From positions 25,169 through 89,168 of the forward strand of contig NZ_JAUFPK010000007.1 in NCBI RefSeq assembly GCF_030409225.1: DNA of 64,000 nt, given 5' to 3'. A model generated the notes under the pieces. The model was not told the origin of the DNA and ran no database searches. It saw nothing but the letters and a program-made list of their open reading frames with translations. This DNA comes from Aquisalimonas lutea (GTDB taxonomy: Bacteria > Pseudomonadota > Gammaproteobacteria > Nitrococcales > Aquisalimonadaceae). The translations under genes and the position numbers were made by a program. Below, one piece after another: positions 42,184-50,853 of this stretch. The number at the start of each line of letters is the position of its first letter. Position 1 is the stretch's first letter.

Positions 42184-43698
42184 ATGAGTGTCAAACGCCC
42201 GAATCGTGATCATCTGCAGGCCATTTCCGACTACTACGGCTTCGATCTGGCGCCGGACGAGCTGGCGGAGTTCGAATCGGCGGTGGCCGCCTCCATGGCG
42301 GTCTACGATCGCCTGGACGAGCTCGCCGATGCGTACCTGCCGGTGAAGTACCCGCGGGCGGAGACGGGCTATCGGCCCGTGGGCGAGGACAACCCGGTGA
42401 ACGGCTGGGCCTGGAAGTGCTCGGTCCCCGGCGCCGAGGACGGCCCGCTCGCCGGCCGCACCGTCGCGCTCAAGGACAACATCGCCCTGGCGGGCATCCC
42501 CATGCTGAACGGCTCGCCGGTCATGGAGGGCTATGTGCCGCGGGAGGACGCCACGGTCACCACGCGGCTCCTGGATGCCGGCGCGCACATCATCGGCAAG
42601 ACGGCGGTGCCGGCGTTCTGCTTCGACGGCGGCGGCTGCACCGGCTATCCCGAGCCCCAGCCGGTGAACCCGCACGATCCGCAGCGCCTGCCCGGCGCGT
42701 CGTCCAGCGGCAGCGGTGCCGTGGTGGCCAACGGCGAGGTGGACATGGCCCTGGGCGGCGACCAGGGCGGCTCCATCCGGCTGCCGGCGTCCTGGAGCGG
42801 CTGCTACGGCATCAAGGGCACCCACGGGCTCGTGCCCTACACGGGCATCTTCCCCATCGAGATGACGCTGGACCATGTCGGCCCCATGGCGCGGACCGCC
42901 GCCGACTGCGCGCGCATGCTGGAGGTCATCGCCGGTGCCGACGGGCTGGATCCGCGCCAGTACGACGTGCACACGGCCCGGTATACCGAGGCGCTGAGCG
43001 ACAGCCTGTCGGGCGTGCGGATCGGCGTTCTCCGGGAAGGCTTCGGCATCCCGGATGCCAGCGAGCCGGACGTCGACGCCGCGGTCCGCGAGGCGGTCAG
43101 CGTGCTGGAGAAGGCCGGGGCGAGCGTGTCCGAGGTTTCGGTACCCATGCACGCCGACGGCCTCGCCATCTGGAGCGCCATCGCCTTCGAGGGCGCCACC
43201 GAGCTCATGGTCCGCGGTGATGCCTTCGGCACGAACTGGCGGGGCCACTACAGCACCGAGCTCATGGACTTCTACGGCCGCGCCCGGCGGGCCCGCGGCC
43301 ACGACTTCAGCGACACCGTGAAGGTGACCGTGCTCGCCGGGCACTACATGGCGGAGCACTACAACCGGCACTACTACGGCAAGGCCCAGAACATCGGCCG
43401 TCGGCTGCGCGGTGCCTACGACCAGGCGCTGCAGCAGTGCGACCTGCTGGTCATGCCGACCACGGCCATGAAGGCGATGTCCCGGCCTGCGGACAAGAGC
43501 CTCGGCAGCACCCTGGCGGGAGCGCTCGGCAACCTGCACAACACGGCGCCCTTCGATGTCACCGGGCACCCGGCGATGAGCGTGCCGGTGGGGCTGTCGG
43601 AGGGCCTGCCGGTGGGCATGCAGCTGGTCGGCAGGCGCTGGGACGAGGCGACAGTGCTCAGGGCCGCCCACGCCTACCAGGTGGCGAACGGCAGCTGA
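42184..43698 (+). CDS. Amidase-signature family amidase
   Basis: 504 residues, similar to the enantioselective amidases of Rhodococcus. The Ser-cisSer-Lys triad is visible: K97 in VALKDN, S173/S174 in GASSSGSGA and nucleophile S197 in GGDQGGSIRLPAS. This fold is unrelated to AmiE and usually takes larger aliphatic, aryl or arylalkyl amides. It lies 39 bases after amiR with a strong GGGAGGAG, so the operon appears to carry two non-homologous amidases. The N-terminal ~75 residues form an extra helical domain, also seen in the Rhodococcus enzyme. It could extend the range of amides used as nitrogen source. Confidence 0.9.
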   Translation: MSVKRPNRDHLQAISDYYGFDLAPDELAEFESAVAASMAVYDRLDELADAYLPVKYPRAETGYRPVGEDNPVNGWAWKCSVPGAEDGPLAGRTVALKDNIALAGIPMLNGSPVMEGYVPREDATVTTRLLDAGAHIIGKTAVPAFCFDGGGCTGYPEPQPVNPHDPQRLPGASSSGSGAVVANGEVDMALGGDQGGSIRLPASWSGCYGIKGTHGLVPYTGIFPIEMTLDHVGPMARTAADCARMLEVIAGADGLDPRQYDVHTARYTEALSDSLSGVRIGVLREGFGIPDASEPDVDAAVREAVSVLEKAGASVSEVSVPMHADGLAIWSAIAFEGATELMVRGDAFGTNWRGHYSTELMDFYGRARRARGHDFSDTVKVTVLAGHYMAEHYNRHYYGKAQNIGRRLRGAYDQALQQCDLLVMPTTAMKAMSRPADKSLGSTLAGALGNLHNTAPFDVTGHPAMSVPVGLSEGLPVGMQLVGRRWDEATVLRAAHAYQVANGS

Positions 43699-43797
43699 TC
43701 CCGACCCGGAATGCTCCGTCCGCCGCCCGGCGTCGCATGATGCTGCGCCGGTATCGCGCCCTCGTCGGCTCGTGCACAGCGACCGCGCGTCGGCCTT

Positions 43798-44952
43798 TCA
43801 GAGACGGGCCTTGCCTCCCAGCCGTCGGACGAGGCCCGCCCGGACGGGCTCGGCGCCGACGCCGGCAAGGAGCCCCCAAAACGGGTCTGCGGCAATCGTG
43901 ACCGCGGCCGTCACGGCGATCACGGGCCAGCACGAGGGCTTGCTGTCGAACAGGCGCCGCGTGAGCATCAGCTCGCCGGCCGTGACCAGAAGCAGCGCGC
44001 CCAGCCCGGCCGCCGGCACGGCGGTGAGCAGGGCCGTGCCGGCACCGTAGGGGGCCAGCGCCAGCGCCAGCAGGATCAGCCCGATCAGCAGAGGGGCTGT
44101 GCCGGTGCGGGCGCCGAAGCGGTAGTGCGCCGCGACGCCGCCGGCCCCGTGGCACATGGGAAGAGCCCCCAGGGGGGCGAGCAGAAGATTCGCGAGACCG
44201 CTGGTGACCGAGAGCCGTGCCGGCGTGACGTGGTCGGCGCGGTCCCCGTAATACTCTCCCGCCAGCAGGGCGGTTAGCAGCACGGCATTCGTCAGCGTCA
44301 GCGCCAGCTGCGGCAGCACGAGGGTCGAGAAGGCTTCCCGAAGCGCGCCCACCGATGGCCACGATGCAATGGCCACCAGGCCCGCCGACGTCTCTACGCC
44401 CGCCAGTGTCCCGGAATGCCCGAGCATGTGGGCCAGTGCGGTGGCTACGGCCAGCCCGATGAGCACGGCCGGGTAACGTTCGCTGAACAGGCACGCCGCC
44501 AGGGCCAGGAGCGTGGCCGACGCGATGAGCGGGGCGGACGCCATCAGGTCGATGCTCATCAGCGCGAGAGCCATACCCAGCCCCAGCTGAAGCCCGGTCA
44601 GCACCGACTGCGGGATCGCACGTCCGAGCCGGGCGATCCATCCCGTGCATCCCAGGACCAGCAGCGCCAGGCCGACCATGACGCCGCCGGCGGCGATCTG
44701 CTCGGGCGCCATGCCCGTGGTCAGCAGCACCGCGACCATCGCCTTCATCGGCTGGACGGGCATGGGCAGGCGGTAGTAGAGCGCCGTGGCGATGTAGAAC
44801 AGGGCGAAGCCCAGGAGCACCGGAGTCGGTGCCAGGCCGGAGACGGAAATCGCGCCCAGCGTGAGCGGCACGAGGGTTCCCGTGTCCCCCAGGGCCCCGT
44901 TGCATTCCCGGAGCCCGAGACGGAAACGTGCGCCTTTGCGATGCGTGCTCAT
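43798..44952 (-). CDS. Molybdate (or sulfate) transporter, MOT1 family
   Basis: 384 residues with ~10-11 hydrophobic helices and no STAS domain. Family motifs are ECNGALGDTGTLVPL near the N-terminus, PVQPMKAMVAVLLTTG, and PMCHGAGGVAAHYRFGARTG in the second half, which match the two conserved blocks of MOT1-type transporters. It would bring molybdate into the cell by secondary transport. The surrounding tungstate and molybdate genes favour that over sulfate. It is on the same strand as the HTH-PBP regulator gene, 92 bases away, and may be read together with it. Confidence 0.87.
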   Translation of the reverse strand: MSTHRKGARFRLGLRECNGALGDTGTLVPLTLGAISVSGLAPTPVLLGFALFYIATALYYRLPMPVQPMKAMVAVLLTTGMAPEQIAAGGVMVGLALLVLGCTGWIARLGRAIPQSVLTGLQLGLGMALALMSIDLMASAPLIASATLLALAACLFSERYPAVLIGLAVATALAHMLGHSGTLAGVETSAGLVAIASWPSVGALREAFSTLVLPQLALTLTNAVLLTALLAGEYYGDRADHVTPARLSVTSGLANLLLAPLGALPMCHGAGGVAAHYRFGARTGTAPLLIGLILLALALAPYGAGTALLTAVPAAGLGALLLVTAGELMLTRRLFDSKPSCWPVIAVTAAVTIAADPFWGLLAGVGAEPVRAGLVRRLGGKARL

Positions 44953-44982
44953 GCCGGGCCGGTCTCCGCGCTGCTGTCGCAG

Positions 44983-44999
44983 AACCTCGCCGAGAGGTT
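44983..44999 (-). terminator. Small hairpin between the regulator and MOT1 genes
   Basis: AACCTC (44983-44988) pairs with GAGGTT (44994-44999) across GCCGA. It is short and lacks a T-tract on the transcribed strand, so it may only attenuate transcription from the regulator gene. Confidence 0.3.
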
Positions 45000-45044
45000 A
45001 TTGATTCAAGGTGCCGGGTCGGCTTGCGCCGGCCAGTAACCGGT

Positions 45045-45953
45045 TCACGCGTTGTACTTGACGATGCCCAGCTGGCCGACGTCGTAGCCGCCCATGGCCT
45101 CGGCCCGGGCGTGCAGCCGCTCGCTGCGTGCGAACGTGAACAGCCGCTGCAGCGGTGGCTCGAAGAACACGCGGCGGCGCATGGCCAGGTCGAACTCCTC
45201 CCGGTGCATGGGAATGAAGTCCAGGCCGTGGCGGCGCGCCGCGGCCTCCACGGCCAGCCCCACGTCGGCTTCGCCCTCGCGAATGGCGAGTGCCAGGTCG
45301 TCCTCGCTGAGCGATGCATACGGGGTGAACCGCAGCGCCCCGAGATCGATACCGCTGGCGCTCAGAAGCGAGCGGAACAGGGCGTCGGCGCCGGCCTCGC
45401 GCTGGCGATGGGCCACCCGCACCCGGTCCGATACCAGGTCTTCGAGCCGCTCCAGGCCCAGCGGATTGCCCGGGCGGACCAGCAGGCCCTGGCGGCGGCG
45501 TGCCCAGTGAATGACGACCAGATCCCGCATGCCGGACAGCCCCAGCTGCCGCGGGTCGTTGTAGCTGCCGGTGTCGTGGTCGATAACGTGCAGCCCGGCC
45601 ACCATGGCCTCGTCGCGGAGCAGCCGGTGCACGCCGTCGCCGCTGCCGTTGCACAGGAACGCCAGATCCGAGCCCGCCTCGCGGATGGCCCAGTCCAGAA
45701 GCGGATCCTGGCTGCCCGCGAGCACCGGCGGAAGCTTCTGCTGCGGGGCCTGATCCCCCTCCAGATGATTCATGACCCACAGGTCGATACTGTCGCGGGG
45801 GAAGAGGAGCTTGCCCGTCACCTTGGTGGAGGGGATCAGCCCCTGGCGCACGAGGTCGTAGACCTTGCGCTCCTTCATGCGCAGGTAAGCGGCGACCTCG
45901 GCCGTGGTCAGGTAACGATGCGGCCATGTGGTGTCATTTTCTGTCATGAGCAT
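45045..45953 (-). CDS. HTH (excisionase-type) regulator with periplasmic-binding-like domain, probably Mo/W-responsive
   Basis: 302 residues. The N-terminal ~65 form a MerR/excisionase-type helix-turn-helix (YLTTAEVAAYLRMKERKVYD, then GLIPSTKVTGKLLFPRDSID). The remainder is a PBP-like domain (DLAFLCNGSGDGVHRLL; HWARRRQGLLVRPGNPLGL; GEADVGLAVEAAARRHGLDF) related to the domain fused to MoeA at 53704. It is divergent from tupBCA, with 90 bases between, and thus likely controls tungstate or molybdate uptake by sensing the oxyanion or cofactor. Start may be 45953 or 45947. Activator or repressor mode is unknown. Confidence 0.87.
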   Translation of the reverse strand: MLMTENDTTWPHRYLTTAEVAAYLRMKERKVYDLVRQGLIPSTKVTGKLLFPRDSIDLWVMNHLEGDQAPQQKLPPVLAGSQDPLLDWAIREAGSDLAFLCNGSGDGVHRLLRDEAMVAGLHVIDHDTGSYNDPRQLGLSGMRDLVVIHWARRRQGLLVRPGNPLGLERLEDLVSDRVRVAHRQREAGADALFRSLLSASGIDLGALRFTPYASLSEDDLALAIREGEADVGLAVEAAARRHGLDFIPMHREEFDLAMRRRVFFEPPLQRLFTFARSERLHARAEAMGGYDVGQLGIVKYNA

Positions 45954-46043
45954 GCACTGATTTCATCAATAAGTGCGTTATCGGTAGTTCATGCACAGAA
46001 TGCCACATACTGAGTCGCTGGGCATCGCTGGGGTAAATAAAAC

Positions 46044-46739
46044 ATGGACAATGCCTTCCAGACAGCCCTGCGCCTGATTCTGGAAATGGATCCCGAGCTC
46101 CTCGGAATCGTGACGCTGTCGCTGCGCGTTTCCCTGACGGCGGTGGTGGTCGCCAGCATCATCGCCCTGCCGGTGGGCGCGGCCATCGCGTTGTGGCAGT
46201 TCCCCGGGCGCGGCGTCGTGGTCACGATCCTCAACGCGCTCATGGGCCTGCCTCCCGTCGTGGCGGGGCTGATGGTCTACATGACCCTGTCGCGCGCCGG
46301 GCCTCTGGGCGAGCTGGGGCTGCTGTTCACGCCCACGGCCATGGTCATCGCCCAGGTGATCCTGATCCTGCCCATCGTGGCGGCGCTGTCGCGCCAGATC
46401 GTCGAGGAGCTGTGGGGCGAGTACCGGGAGCAGCTCCAGTCCCTGGGCGTGTCGCGCCTGCGCGCCATCCCGACGCTGCTCTGGGATGCGCGCTTCAGCC
46501 TGGTCACGGTCGTGCTGGCGGGGTTCGGGCGGGCCAGCGCCGAGGTGGGCGCAGTGCTCATCGTCGGCGGCAACATCCAGGGCTTTACCCGGGTGATGAC
46601 CACGGCCATCGCGCTGGAGACCAACAAGGGCAATCTGCCCCTGGCCCTGGGCCTCGGCATCATTCTGCTGCTCCTGGTGGCCACGGTGAACGGCGTGGCC
46701 TATGTGGTCGGTGAGGCGGCGCGGAGGCGGCTGGGATGA
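46044..46739 (+). CDS. tupB: Tungstate ABC transporter permease TupB
   Basis: 231 residues, five or six helices. The EAA-type cytoplasmic loop is seen as EELWGEYREQLQSLGVSRLR, and the segment ASAEVGAVLIVGGNIQGFTR is characteristic of TupB/ModB-like permeases of the tungstate group. It dimerises in the inner membrane. The order permease-ATPase-binding protein (tupB-tupC-tupA) differs from the commoner A-B-C order. Its stop overlaps the ATPase start by 4 bases. Upstream lies the divergent regulator gene. Confidence 0.92.
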   Translation: MDNAFQTALRLILEMDPELLGIVTLSLRVSLTAVVVASIIALPVGAAIALWQFPGRGVVVTILNALMGLPPVVAGLMVYMTLSRAGPLGELGLLFTPTAMVIAQVILILPIVAALSRQIVEELWGEYREQLQSLGVSRLRAIPTLLWDARFSLVTVVLAGFGRASAEVGAVLIVGGNIQGFTRVMTTAIALETNKGNLPLALGLGIILLLLVATVNGVAYVVGEAARRRLG

Positions 46740-47488
46740 ACCGCATGGAGACGCCGGATATCGACACCACGTCCCTGCTGCCCCTGGAGCTTGCGGGGGT
46801 GAGCTTCCGCCACCGGGGGCAGACCCTGCTGGAGCGCCTGGACCTGCGTCTGGAGCGCAACGGCAAGACGCTGCTCATGGGTCCCAACGGCGCCGGCAAG
46901 AGCCTGCTCATGCGCATCTGCCACGGGCTGCTGCGTCCGTCCACCGGGACGGTGCGCTGGACGGGCAAGGGGGCCTCGGGCGATGCCATCCGGCGGCGCC
47001 AGGCCATGGTGTTCCAGCGGCCGGTCATGCTGCGCCGCTCGGCACTGGCCAATGTCCGCTATGCCCTGGCGGTGCAGGGCGTGCCGCGGGGTGAGCGCCG
47101 CAGCCGGGCGGACGAGGCCATCGAGCGCTTCGGTCTGGAGTCCATCGCCCACCGGCCGGCACGGGTGCTGTCCGGGGGCGAGCAGCAGCGCCTGGCGCTG
47201 GCCCGCGCCTGGGCGTTGCGCCCGGAGATCCTGTTCATGGACGAGCCGACCTCCGCCCTGGACCCGGCGGCCATGAATGCCGTGGAGGAAGCCGTGCAGA
47301 CCTTCCATGCCCAGGGAACACGCATCGTCATGAGCAGCCACGACCTGGGCCAGGCCCGGCGTCTGGCGGACGAGGTGATCTTCCTGGTCAACGGCCGCCT
47401 GATGGAGCGCGCGCCGGTGACCGCGTTCTTCGAGCAACCACGAAGCCGTGAAGCGGCCGCGTTCATCCGGGGCGATCTGGTCTGGTAA
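46736..47488 (+). CDS. tupC: Tungstate ABC transporter ATP-binding protein TupC
   Basis: 250 residues. Walker A GPNGAGKSLLMR (Leu follows the Ser instead of the usual Thr), Q-loop MVFQRPVMLRRSALANVRYA, signature VLSGGEQQRLALARA, Walker B ILFMDEPTSALDP, switch His SSHDLGQ. Like TupC it lacks the C-terminal molybdate-binding TOBE domain of ModC. It energises TupB with tungstate supplied by TupA, encoded 48 bases downstream. Confidence 0.92.
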   Translation: MNRMETPDIDTTSLLPLELAGVSFRHRGQTLLERLDLRLERNGKTLLMGPNGAGKSLLMRICHGLLRPSTGTVRWTGKGASGDAIRRRQAMVFQRPVMLRRSALANVRYALAVQGVPRGERRSRADEAIERFGLESIAHRPARVLSGGEQQRLALARAWALRPEILFMDEPTSALDPAAMNAVEEAVQTFHAQGTRIVMSSHDLGQARRLADEVIFLVNGRLMERAPVTAFFEQPRSREAAAFIRGDLVW

Positions 47489-47536
47489 CGCGGTCCGGCG
47501 GCTTCCTTCGCAGTGACGACCTTGGAGGAGAGAACC

Positions 47537-48349
47537 ATGAAACACCTGTTCAGGAATCTCGTCGCAGTGGTCGCCGTTCTGGGGGCGGTCACGGCCGCCC
47601 AGGCGGACGACCGCTACATTACCCTGGCCTCGACCACGTCCACGGAGGCCTCGGGGCTGTTCGAGCACATCATCCCGGAGTTCCGCGAGGAGACGGGCAT
47701 CGACGTGCGCGTGGTGGCCGTGGGCACGGGCCAGGCCTTCGAGATCGGCCGCCGCGGCGATGCCGATATCGTGCTGGTGCATGACACCACCGGCGAGAAG
47801 GAGTTCGTCGACAACGGCTACGCCACCGAGCGGGCCGACGTCATGTACAACGACTTCGTCATCATCGGGCCCGAGGACGACCCGGCCAACATCAGCGAGG
47901 CGGACAGTGCCGCCGACGCCTTCGCCCGCATCGCCGAGGCCGAGGCGCCGTTCACCTCCCGCGGCGACGACAGCGGCACCCACCGCGCTGAGCTGCGCAT
48001 GTGGGAGAGCGCCGGTGTCGAGGATCCGTCCGGACGCTGGTACCGCGAGCTGGGCAGCGGCATGGGCGAGACGCTCAACACCGCGGCCGGCATGAACGCC
48101 TACGTCATGGCGGATCGCGCCACCTGGGTGGCCTTCGACAACCGCCAGGACCTCACCATCCTCTACGAGGGCGACGAGGCGCTGTTCAACCAGTACGGCA
48201 GCCTGCTGCTGAATCCGGAGCGCCACCCGGACCTCAAGCACGATCTCGCCGAGCAGTGGCACGAGTGGCTGCTCTCCGAGGACGGCCAGGAGGCCATCGC
48301 CAGCTACCGGCTGCGCGGCCAGCAGCTGTTCTTCCCCAACGCGGAATAA
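47537..48349 (+). CDS. tupA: Tungstate ABC transporter substrate-binding protein TupA
   Basis: 270 residues with a signal peptide ending AAQA/DDR. The oxyanion-binding motif near the mature N-terminus reads LASTTSTEASGLF, equivalent to the TTTS(T) motif of TupA. Later family segments are GTGQAFEIGRRGDADIVLVH, SRGDDSGTHRAE and NPERHPDLKHDLAEQWHEWLL. It binds tungstate, usually with very high affinity and preference over molybdate. GGAGGAGAG precedes the ATG at 47537; the in-frame ATG at 47513 is rejected. Confidence 0.94.
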   Translation: MKHLFRNLVAVVAVLGAVTAAQADDRYITLASTTSTEASGLFEHIIPEFREETGIDVRVVAVGTGQAFEIGRRGDADIVLVHDTTGEKEFVDNGYATERADVMYNDFVIIGPEDDPANISEADSAADAFARIAEAEAPFTSRGDDSGTHRAELRMWESAGVEDPSGRWYRELGSGMGETLNTAAGMNAYVMADRATWVAFDNRQDLTILYEGDEALFNQYGSLLLNPERHPDLKHDLAEQWHEWLLSEDGQEAIASYRLRGQQLFFPNAE

Positions 48350-48433
48350 CCACGACATCCGGCAGCCGCGACCGGGGTGACGGACCACCCCGGTATCGGG
48401 CCGATGAAGCATAACGAATCGGAGGAGTCCGTC

Positions 48434-49477
48434 ATGCGAACCACAACAACCGCTCTGATGGTGGCAGCGGGCCTGCTTGCGGCATCCACCGCTCATGCCC
48501 AGGAAGTGGAAGTCTATGGCCAGGCCCATCTCGCGTTCAGCTACCTGGATGACGGCGCCGACTACAGCGCGGCCAACCTGTCCAGCAACGGAAGCCGGAT
48601 CGGCTTCAGGGTTGGTCATGACTTCACCCCCGCAGTGCGGGGCATGGTCCAGATCGAGGGTCAGGTGAACTTCGACAACAACGGGGCGGAGCGATTCACG
48701 TCCCGCAACAGCTTCGCCGGCCTTCAGGGCGACTGGGGTCTGCTGCGTGCCGGCCGTTTCGATACGCCCAACAAGATTCTCCGCACCCGTACGGACCTTT
48801 TCGGGAACCAGGTAGGCGATTCCCGGAATGTCATTCGCGGCAACTATGATGGCAATCAGGGCTTCGACGAGCGCTTCCGCAAGGGCGTCGCCTATCGGAC
48901 ACCGACGGTGAGCGGCTTCTTCGCCGATGCCCACTACAGCGTGGAGACCGCCGAGGACACCAACTCGGTGGACGGCAACGAGAACGACGCCTGGAGCGCG
49001 TCGATCACCTACCGGCAGGGCCCGGTCTATGCGGCCGTTTCCCACGAGCAGTGGAACTACTCCGACGCCATGGCCGGAGGCAGTCGCGTCTACCCCCAGG
49101 AACGGGACGTTACTCGAGCAGCGGCCTACGTCGACATCGCATCGTTCCGGATCACCGGGCTCGCGCAGACTGCGTCGGATCCGGATGACAACGCCTACGG
49201 CGGCGGCGTGCGCTATACCGTCGTGCCCGATGTCCACCTCAAGGCCCAGTACTACCTGCTGGACGCCGACGACAGCGACTATGATGCCGACCTGGTGGCC
49301 GTGGGCGTGGACTATCAGTACGCGGACAATCTCGGCTTCTACGCCAACTACTCGCAGATCGACAACGAGGCCGCCCAGAACCGGCAGCCCTGGGTGCAGG
49401 CGAGCACGCTGGATCGCACCTCGGCGGTTGGCGAGACGGCGAGCGCCTTTGCCGTGGGGACGGTCTACAAGTTCTAG
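48434..49477 (+). CDS. Outer-membrane porin (general bacterial porin family)
   Basis: 347 residues. Signal peptide cleaved after STAHA/QEV, then a 16-strand barrel pattern (VEVYGQAHLAFSYLDD; GSRIGFRVGHDFTPAVRGMV; SFAGLQGDWGLLRAGRFDTP) ending in the C-terminal Phe (GTVYKF) needed for barrel assembly. It resembles Gram-negative porins of the Omp_C-like class. It sits between tupA and modA on the same strand, which suggests a channel for molybdate, tungstate or other anions, though this is inferred from place alone. The ATG at 48434 has GGAGGAG ten bases upstream. Confidence 0.9.
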   Translation: MRTTTTALMVAAGLLAASTAHAQEVEVYGQAHLAFSYLDDGADYSAANLSSNGSRIGFRVGHDFTPAVRGMVQIEGQVNFDNNGAERFTSRNSFAGLQGDWGLLRAGRFDTPNKILRTRTDLFGNQVGDSRNVIRGNYDGNQGFDERFRKGVAYRTPTVSGFFADAHYSVETAEDTNSVDGNENDAWSASITYRQGPVYAAVSHEQWNYSDAMAGGSRVYPQERDVTRAAAYVDIASFRITGLAQTASDPDDNAYGGGVRYTVVPDVHLKAQYYLLDADDSDYDADLVAVGVDYQYADNLGFYANYSQIDNEAAQNRQPWVQASTLDRTSAVGETASAFAVGTVYKF

Positions 49478-49573
49478 CAGATCACCCGTGTGTGGGAGGA
49501 CAGCGGACGTCGCTCACGGCCGAGCAACGAAAACCGGAACAAGGGGGCGGCTTGGCGCCCCTGGGAGGCTGGC

Positions 49574-50389
49574 ATGAAGCAGTTCGCGCTTGTTCTTCTT
49601 GGAGTAGCGATGACCTGGGGAAGCACGGTACAGGCGGGTGAGCCCGTGGAGCTCTACGCGGCGGGCAGCCTGCGCGCCGCGCTGAGCGACGTGGCGGAGG
49701 CGTTCAGCGAGCGTCACGGCGTGGACGTGAACACGACCTTCTCGCCGTCGGGCCTGCTGCGCCAGCGCATCGAGGAGGGCGAGCGCCCGCACGTGTTCGC
49801 CTCCGCCAACATGGCCCATCCGCGGACGCTGGCGGAACGCGGCACGGGCGGGCCGGTGGTCATGTTCGCGCGCAACCGGCTGTGCGGGCTCGCGCAGCCG
49901 GAGCTGGAGGTGTCGACCGACTCGTTCCTGGATGTGCTGCTGGATGACGACGTCCGCGTGGGTACCTCCACCCCCAACGCCGACCCCAGCGGCGACTATG
50001 CCTGGCAGCTGTTCGAGAAGGCCGAGCAGGTGCGCCCGGGCAGCTTCGAGACCCTGAACGCGAAGGCCCGCAAGCTCACCGGCGGCCCGGACTCGCCGAA
50101 GCCCCCGGAAGGGCGCAACAACTACGCCTGGGTGATGACGGAAGACCGGGCCGACATCTTCCTCACCTACTGCACCAACGCCGTACTGGCGCAGCAGGAC
50201 ACGGAATCCCTGGAGATCGTCCAGGTGCCGGCCAGCCTCTCGGTGGGCGCGGACTATGGGCTCACCGTGCTGGCCCCGGACAATCCGGACGCCACGCGCC
50301 TGGCCCTGTTCATCCTCTCGGACGCCGGCCAGGCGATCCTCCACGAGTATGGATTCGACACCCCGACGCGGGTGGCATCGGACGAATGA
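49574..50389 (+). CDS. modA: Molybdate-type ABC transporter substrate-binding protein ModA
   Basis: 271 residues with a signal peptide ending TVQA/GEP. The mature N-terminus VELYAAGSLRAALSDVAEAF has the ModA oxyanion motif (AAGSL), followed by FSPSGLLRQRIEEGERPHVFASAN and a DPSGDYAWQLFEKAE segment. It resembles the less typical ModA/WtpA-like proteins with the NNYAWVMTEDRADIFLTYC segment. No modB or modC gene adjoins it; the only nearby importers are TupBC and MolBC. A Mop gene follows after 8 bases. The partner permease is unclear. Confidence 0.87.
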   Translation: MKQFALVLLGVAMTWGSTVQAGEPVELYAAGSLRAALSDVAEAFSERHGVDVNTTFSPSGLLRQRIEEGERPHVFASANMAHPRTLAERGTGGPVVMFARNRLCGLAQPELEVSTDSFLDVLLDDDVRVGTSTPNADPSGDYAWQLFEKAEQVRPGSFETLNAKARKLTGGPDSPKPPEGRNNYAWVMTEDRADIFLTYCTNAVLAQQDTESLEIVQVPASLSVGADYGLTVLAPDNPDATRLALFILSDAGQAILHEYGFDTPTRVASDE

Positions 50390-50397
50390 GGTGAGCC

Positions 50398-50826
50398 ATG
50401 CAGATCAGCGCCCGCAACAACTGGCCCGCCATCGTGGATGACGTGGACAAGGGACCCGTGTCCACCGAGGTCCGGATGCGGCTCGAAACCGGCGACGCGG
50501 CCGTCGCCTCCATTACCACCGCCTCGGCCAATGCCCTGGGCCTCACCCAGGGCGCCCGCGTGCGGGCGGTGGTGAAGGCGTCCAGCGTGCTGGTTCTCGC
50601 CGGCGACGGTTCCGGCGTGAGCACCAGTGCGCGCAACCGGCTCGCCGGCCAGATCACGGACGTGGAGCACGGCGCCGTGCACTCCGTCATCGGCCTGCGC
50701 ACGGCGAGCGGGACCGAGGTCACCGCCAGCATTACCCGGGCATCGGCCGAGCGCCTGGGGCTGGCGGCCGGCGTCTCGGCCGCGGCCCTGATCAAGGCCA
50801 GCGATGTCCTGGTGATGACCGAATAG
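50398..50826 (+). CDS. mop: Molbindin, two tandem Mop (TOBE) domains
   Basis: 142 residues made of two copies of the ~68-residue Mop fold. First: SARNNWPAIVDDVDKGPV to VVKASSVLVL; second: SARNRLAGQITDVEHGAV to LIKASDVLVM, each with the SARN/KAS(S/D)VL signature. Such proteins bind several molybdate or tungstate ions in the cytoplasm and act as a buffer or store. It is 8 bases after modA, so the two are co-transcribed. A small hairpin separates it from the convergent molC gene. Confidence 0.93.
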   Translation: MQISARNNWPAIVDDVDKGPVSTEVRMRLETGDAAVASITTASANALGLTQGARVRAVVKASSVLVLAGDGSGVSTSARNRLAGQITDVEHGAVHSVIGLRTASGTEVTASITRASAERLGLAAGVSAAALIKASDVLVMTE

Positions 50827-50841
50827 CCGCCCCTGCGGCGG
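50827..50841. terminator. Small hairpin between convergent mop and molC
   Basis: CCGCC (50827-50831) and GGCGG (50837-50841) form a short symmetric stem in the 27-base gap between the convergent genes and could serve both. Confidence 0.3.
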
Positions 50842-50853
50842 TCGACGGCGGGA

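Noticed and set aside
45973..45996. GTGC...GCAC inverted repeat between the HTH-PBP and tupB genes as an operator
   Set aside because: Only 4-base arms with a 16-base spacer; too weak to claim, although an operator must lie in this gap. No ModE-type box was visible.
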